DNA of 10,972 nucleotides, taken from the NCBI GenBank assembly GCA_013362835.1, contig JABFVJ010000263.1:1-10972 (forward strand), read 5' to 3'. The notes below the pieces were generated by a model that saw nothing but the letters and a program-made list of their open reading frames with translations, was not told where the DNA came from and made no database searches. This stretch comes from Nonomuraea sp. GTDB lineage: Bacteria > Actinomycetota > Actinomycetes > Streptosporangiales > Streptosporangiaceae. This document shows, in pieces, positions 9,568-10,972 of the stretch; the stretch's first letter is position 1; every line of letters begins with the position of its first letter. A program made the translations under genes and the position numbers.

Positions 9568-9598
9568 GGTCCGCCCCTGGTTATACCGCACCGGACCG
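9567..9598 (-). promoter_or_regulatory. candidate promoter with operator-like inverted repeat for the AAA+ gene
   Basis: The - strand carries TATAAC (9580-9585), a good -10 hexamer, about 24 bases before the ATG, in the 64-base gap after the hydrolase stop. No TTGACA-like -35 is seen at the expected distance. The -10 is bracketed by a perfect 7-bp inverted repeat, CGGTCCG (9567-9573) and CGGACCG (9592-9598), separated by 18 bases. A factor bound there would cover the -10, which is how a repressor site would look; a chance GC-rich palindrome is the alternative. Confidence 0.4.
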
Positions 9599-9620
9599 AC
9601 GATTGGGCGGGCCTGACACG

Positions 9621-10517
9621 CTAGGTGGAGGTCACGAAAAGGGCGATCTGACGTCCGAGTTCGGTGCCGGCGTCCTCCTGGAGGAAGTGGCCGGCCCCGG
9701 CGATCACGGGGTGGGCCCGTCCGGCGGCACCGGCGATCGTCCTCATCATGATGGGCGCCATGCCGCCGGTGATCGGGTCCCCGTCGGAGAAGGCCACCAG
9801 GAAGGGCCGGTCGAGCGTCGTGAGGATCTGCCAGGCAGCGCGGTTGGCGGCCGCCGCCGGGTCGTCCGGCGTGATCGGCACGAGTCCTGGCATGGCGCGC
9901 GGCCCCGCCTTGTACGACTCGTCGGGGAACGGCGCGTCGTAGGCCGCCCGCACCTCGTCGCTGAGCCGCGTCGCGCATCCGGACTGGACGAACCTGGCGA
10001 CGTCCAGCACGGGCGCGTTCACGACCGCGTCCTTGAAGCGGTGCCACACCTCGGGCATGGGAATGTCACCCGAGGGCAACCCCGTGTTGGCGGCCACGAT
10101 CCTGGCCACCCGCTCGGGGTGCTCGGCGGCGAGCCGCAGCCCGATCAGCCCGCCCCAGTCCTGGCCGACGACGGTGACGCGGTCCAGCCCGAGCGCGTCG
10201 AACAGCAGCGCGCGGGTCCACTCGACGTGCCTGGCGTAGGTGTGCTCGGCCGGGTCGACCGGCTTGTCGGAGCGGCCGAAGCCGATGAGGTCGGGCGCGA
10301 CCGCGCGCAGCCCGGCGGCGGCCAGCTCGCGCATGACGTGCCGGTAGAGGAAGGACCAGCTCGGCTCGCCGTGCAGCAGGACGACGGTCTCGCCGTCGGG
10401 CGGGCCCGCCTCGACGTACGCCATGCGCAGGCCGCCGGGCAGGTCGGCGTGGCGGGGCTCGTAGGGGAAGCCGGGCAGATCGGCGAAACGTTCTTCGGGG
10501 GTGCGCAGAGTCCGCAT
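9621..10517 (-). CDS. Haloalkane dehalogenase-like alpha/beta hydrolase (subfamily I pattern)
   Basis: This 298-residue alpha/beta hydrolase would cleave a carbon-halogen bond with water in the cytoplasm if it is a true haloalkane dehalogenase. The oxyanion-hole segment is HGEPSWSFLYRH (49-60), as in DhlA. The nucleophile elbow VGQDWGG (117-123) puts aspartate D120 where most hydrolases have serine, with the halide-binding tryptophan W121 next to it. A cap tryptophan W158 (EVWHRFKD) matches DhlA W175. The acid is D247 (FSDGDPIT) and the base H277 (GAGHFLQED). The cap segment YDAPFPDESYKAG (193-205) is also typical. Length is normal (about 295-310). The ATG at 10517 has only a weak TAGAG upstream and lies 15 bases after the preceding stop, so it is probably translated with that gene. 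Genes named dhmA are the nearest relatives. The natural substrate is unknown, and many such enzymes have no known halogenated substrate. Confidence 0.88.
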   Translation of the reverse strand: MRTLRTPEERFADLPGFPYEPRHADLPGGLRMAYVEAGPPDGETVVLLHGEPSWSFLYRHVMRELAAAGLRAVAPDLIGFGRSDKPVDPAEHTYARHVEWTRALLFDALGLDRVTVVGQDWGGLIGLRLAAEHPERVARIVAANTGLPSGDIPMPEVWHRFKDAVVNAPVLDVARFVQSGCATRLSDEVRAAYDAPFPDESYKAGPRAMPGLVPITPDDPAAAANRAAWQILTTLDRPFLVAFSDGDPITGGMAPIMMRTIAGAAGRAHPVIAGAGHFLQEDAGTELGRQIALFVTST

Positions 10518-10532
10518 AGAACAAAACTCTAG

Positions 10533-10972
10533 TCACCGTCGCTGGTGCCGCCCCGGGAATTCGCCCACGAGCACTTCCTTGGGGGTGACGCGCAGGGTGC
10601 CGGAGCCGGGCAGGGCGATGCCGCGTACCTCGGCCCAGAACCGGCGCTGCGACGGGTCGGCCGCGAACACCGCGACCCGGGGGTCGGCCTCGATCGCCGC
10701 CCACGCCTCGCTCCCGGCGATCAGCCGGAGCTCGCCCGAGGAGGTGACCGACGCCGCCGCGCCCACGACCCTCGGGCCGAGGGGGTCGCCGTAGGACAGG
10801 ACGACGCTTCTGGCGTAGGCGAAGGTCTGGCGTACCTCGGCGGTCAGCGTCACGGACGGCGCGCCGCCCATGGGCAGGTCGCACATGATCAGGGAGGCCC
10901 GCCACGGCCCCGGCGCGCCGCGCCACCACGCGCGCACGGCGCGGGCCGCGAACACCGCCATCGCCGCGCCCA
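10533..10972 (-). CDS. PPOX-like split-barrel protein, probably 5' truncated
   Basis: At least 142 residues are visible. The part from about residue 43 resembles the pyridoxamine-phosphate-oxidase-like (PPOX) split barrel, which binds FMN, F420 or haem: VVLSYGDPLGPRVVGAAASV as a first strand, a short polar turn then ELRLIAGSEAWAAI, the dPrVAVFAADP segment (93-101) and a strand FWAEVRGIALPG (107-118) before TLRVTPKEV (121-129). This is a weak family match made by eye. The first visible ATG (10961) has no Shine-Dalgarno, and the frame stays open to the right edge, so the true start may lie outside; the first 40 residues (WWRGAPGPWRASLIMCDLPMGG) do not look like a PPOX domain and may belong to another segment. 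It ends 15 bases before the hydrolase gene and is probably in its operon. No specific reaction can be named. Confidence 0.6.
   Translation of the reverse strand, partial: GAAMAVFAARAVRAWWRGAPGPWRASLIMCDLPMGGAPSVTLTAEVRQTFAYARSVVLSYGDPLGPRVVGAAASVTSSGELRLIAGSEAWAAIEADPRVAVFAADPSQRRFWAEVRGIALPGSGTLRVTPKEVLVGEFPGRHQRR

Noticed and set aside
7139..9616. Long open frame (about 825 codons) on the + strand opposite the AAA+ gene
   Set aside because: It spans the real gene and both gaps, repeats only because the AAA+ modules repeat, and has no recognisable domain.
10526..10531. TAGAGT on the - strand 8 bases before the hydrolase ATG, as a -10 box for a leaderless transcript
   Set aside because: The spacing would fit, but no -35 is visible and the preceding stop is only 15 bases from the ATG, so co-transcription is simpler.

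Overview
The window is dense, very GC-rich DNA with the codon-position bias of an actinomycete. The peptide-transport operon with a fused double ATPase, the F420-style luciferase-like oxidoreductase and the PPOX-like protein would fit a Streptosporangiaceae-type genome such as Nonomuraea; that placement is inference from style, not a database match. No RNA gene, CRISPR array, insertion sequence or phage gene was recognised. No stretch above 300 bases lacks a gene; the longest gap, 642-843, is 202 bases.

Layout: on the + strand, the 3' part of a luciferase-like flavin oxidoreductase gene (1-641) is followed by a LysE/RhtB-type exporter (844-1476). Everything from 1489 to the right edge is on the - strand and converges on the exporter with only 12 bases between stop codons. 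Reading leftwards from the right edge: a truncated PPOX-like gene (10533-10972), 15 bases later a haloalkane dehalogenase-like hydrolase (9621-10517), then a membrane-anchored protein with two CbxX/CfxQ-type AAA+ domains (7208-9556), then a four-gene peptide/nickel-class ABC importer operon (7124 down to 1489).

The importer is complete: two permeases (dppB- and dppC-like), one polypeptide carrying both ATPase domains (a dppD-dppF fusion) and a lipoprotein substrate-binding protein encoded last. The first three genes overlap by 1 and 4 bases, and the binding-protein gene follows after 19 bases with a strong Shine-Dalgarno, so one transcript is likely. The lipoprotein would capture an oligopeptide-like ligand outside the membrane, and the two permeases and fused ATPase would import it.

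The least ordinary gene is the double AAA+ protein: about six predicted membrane helices, then two ATPase modules exactly 288 codons apart that share perfect DNA repeats of 46 and 56 bp. It has its own candidate promoter and operator-like inverted repeat, and its partner is unknown. No type VII secretion or RuBisCO genes, the known settings of related single-domain ATPases, are visible here. The hydrolase keeps the full catalytic pentad of subfamily I haloalkane dehalogenases.
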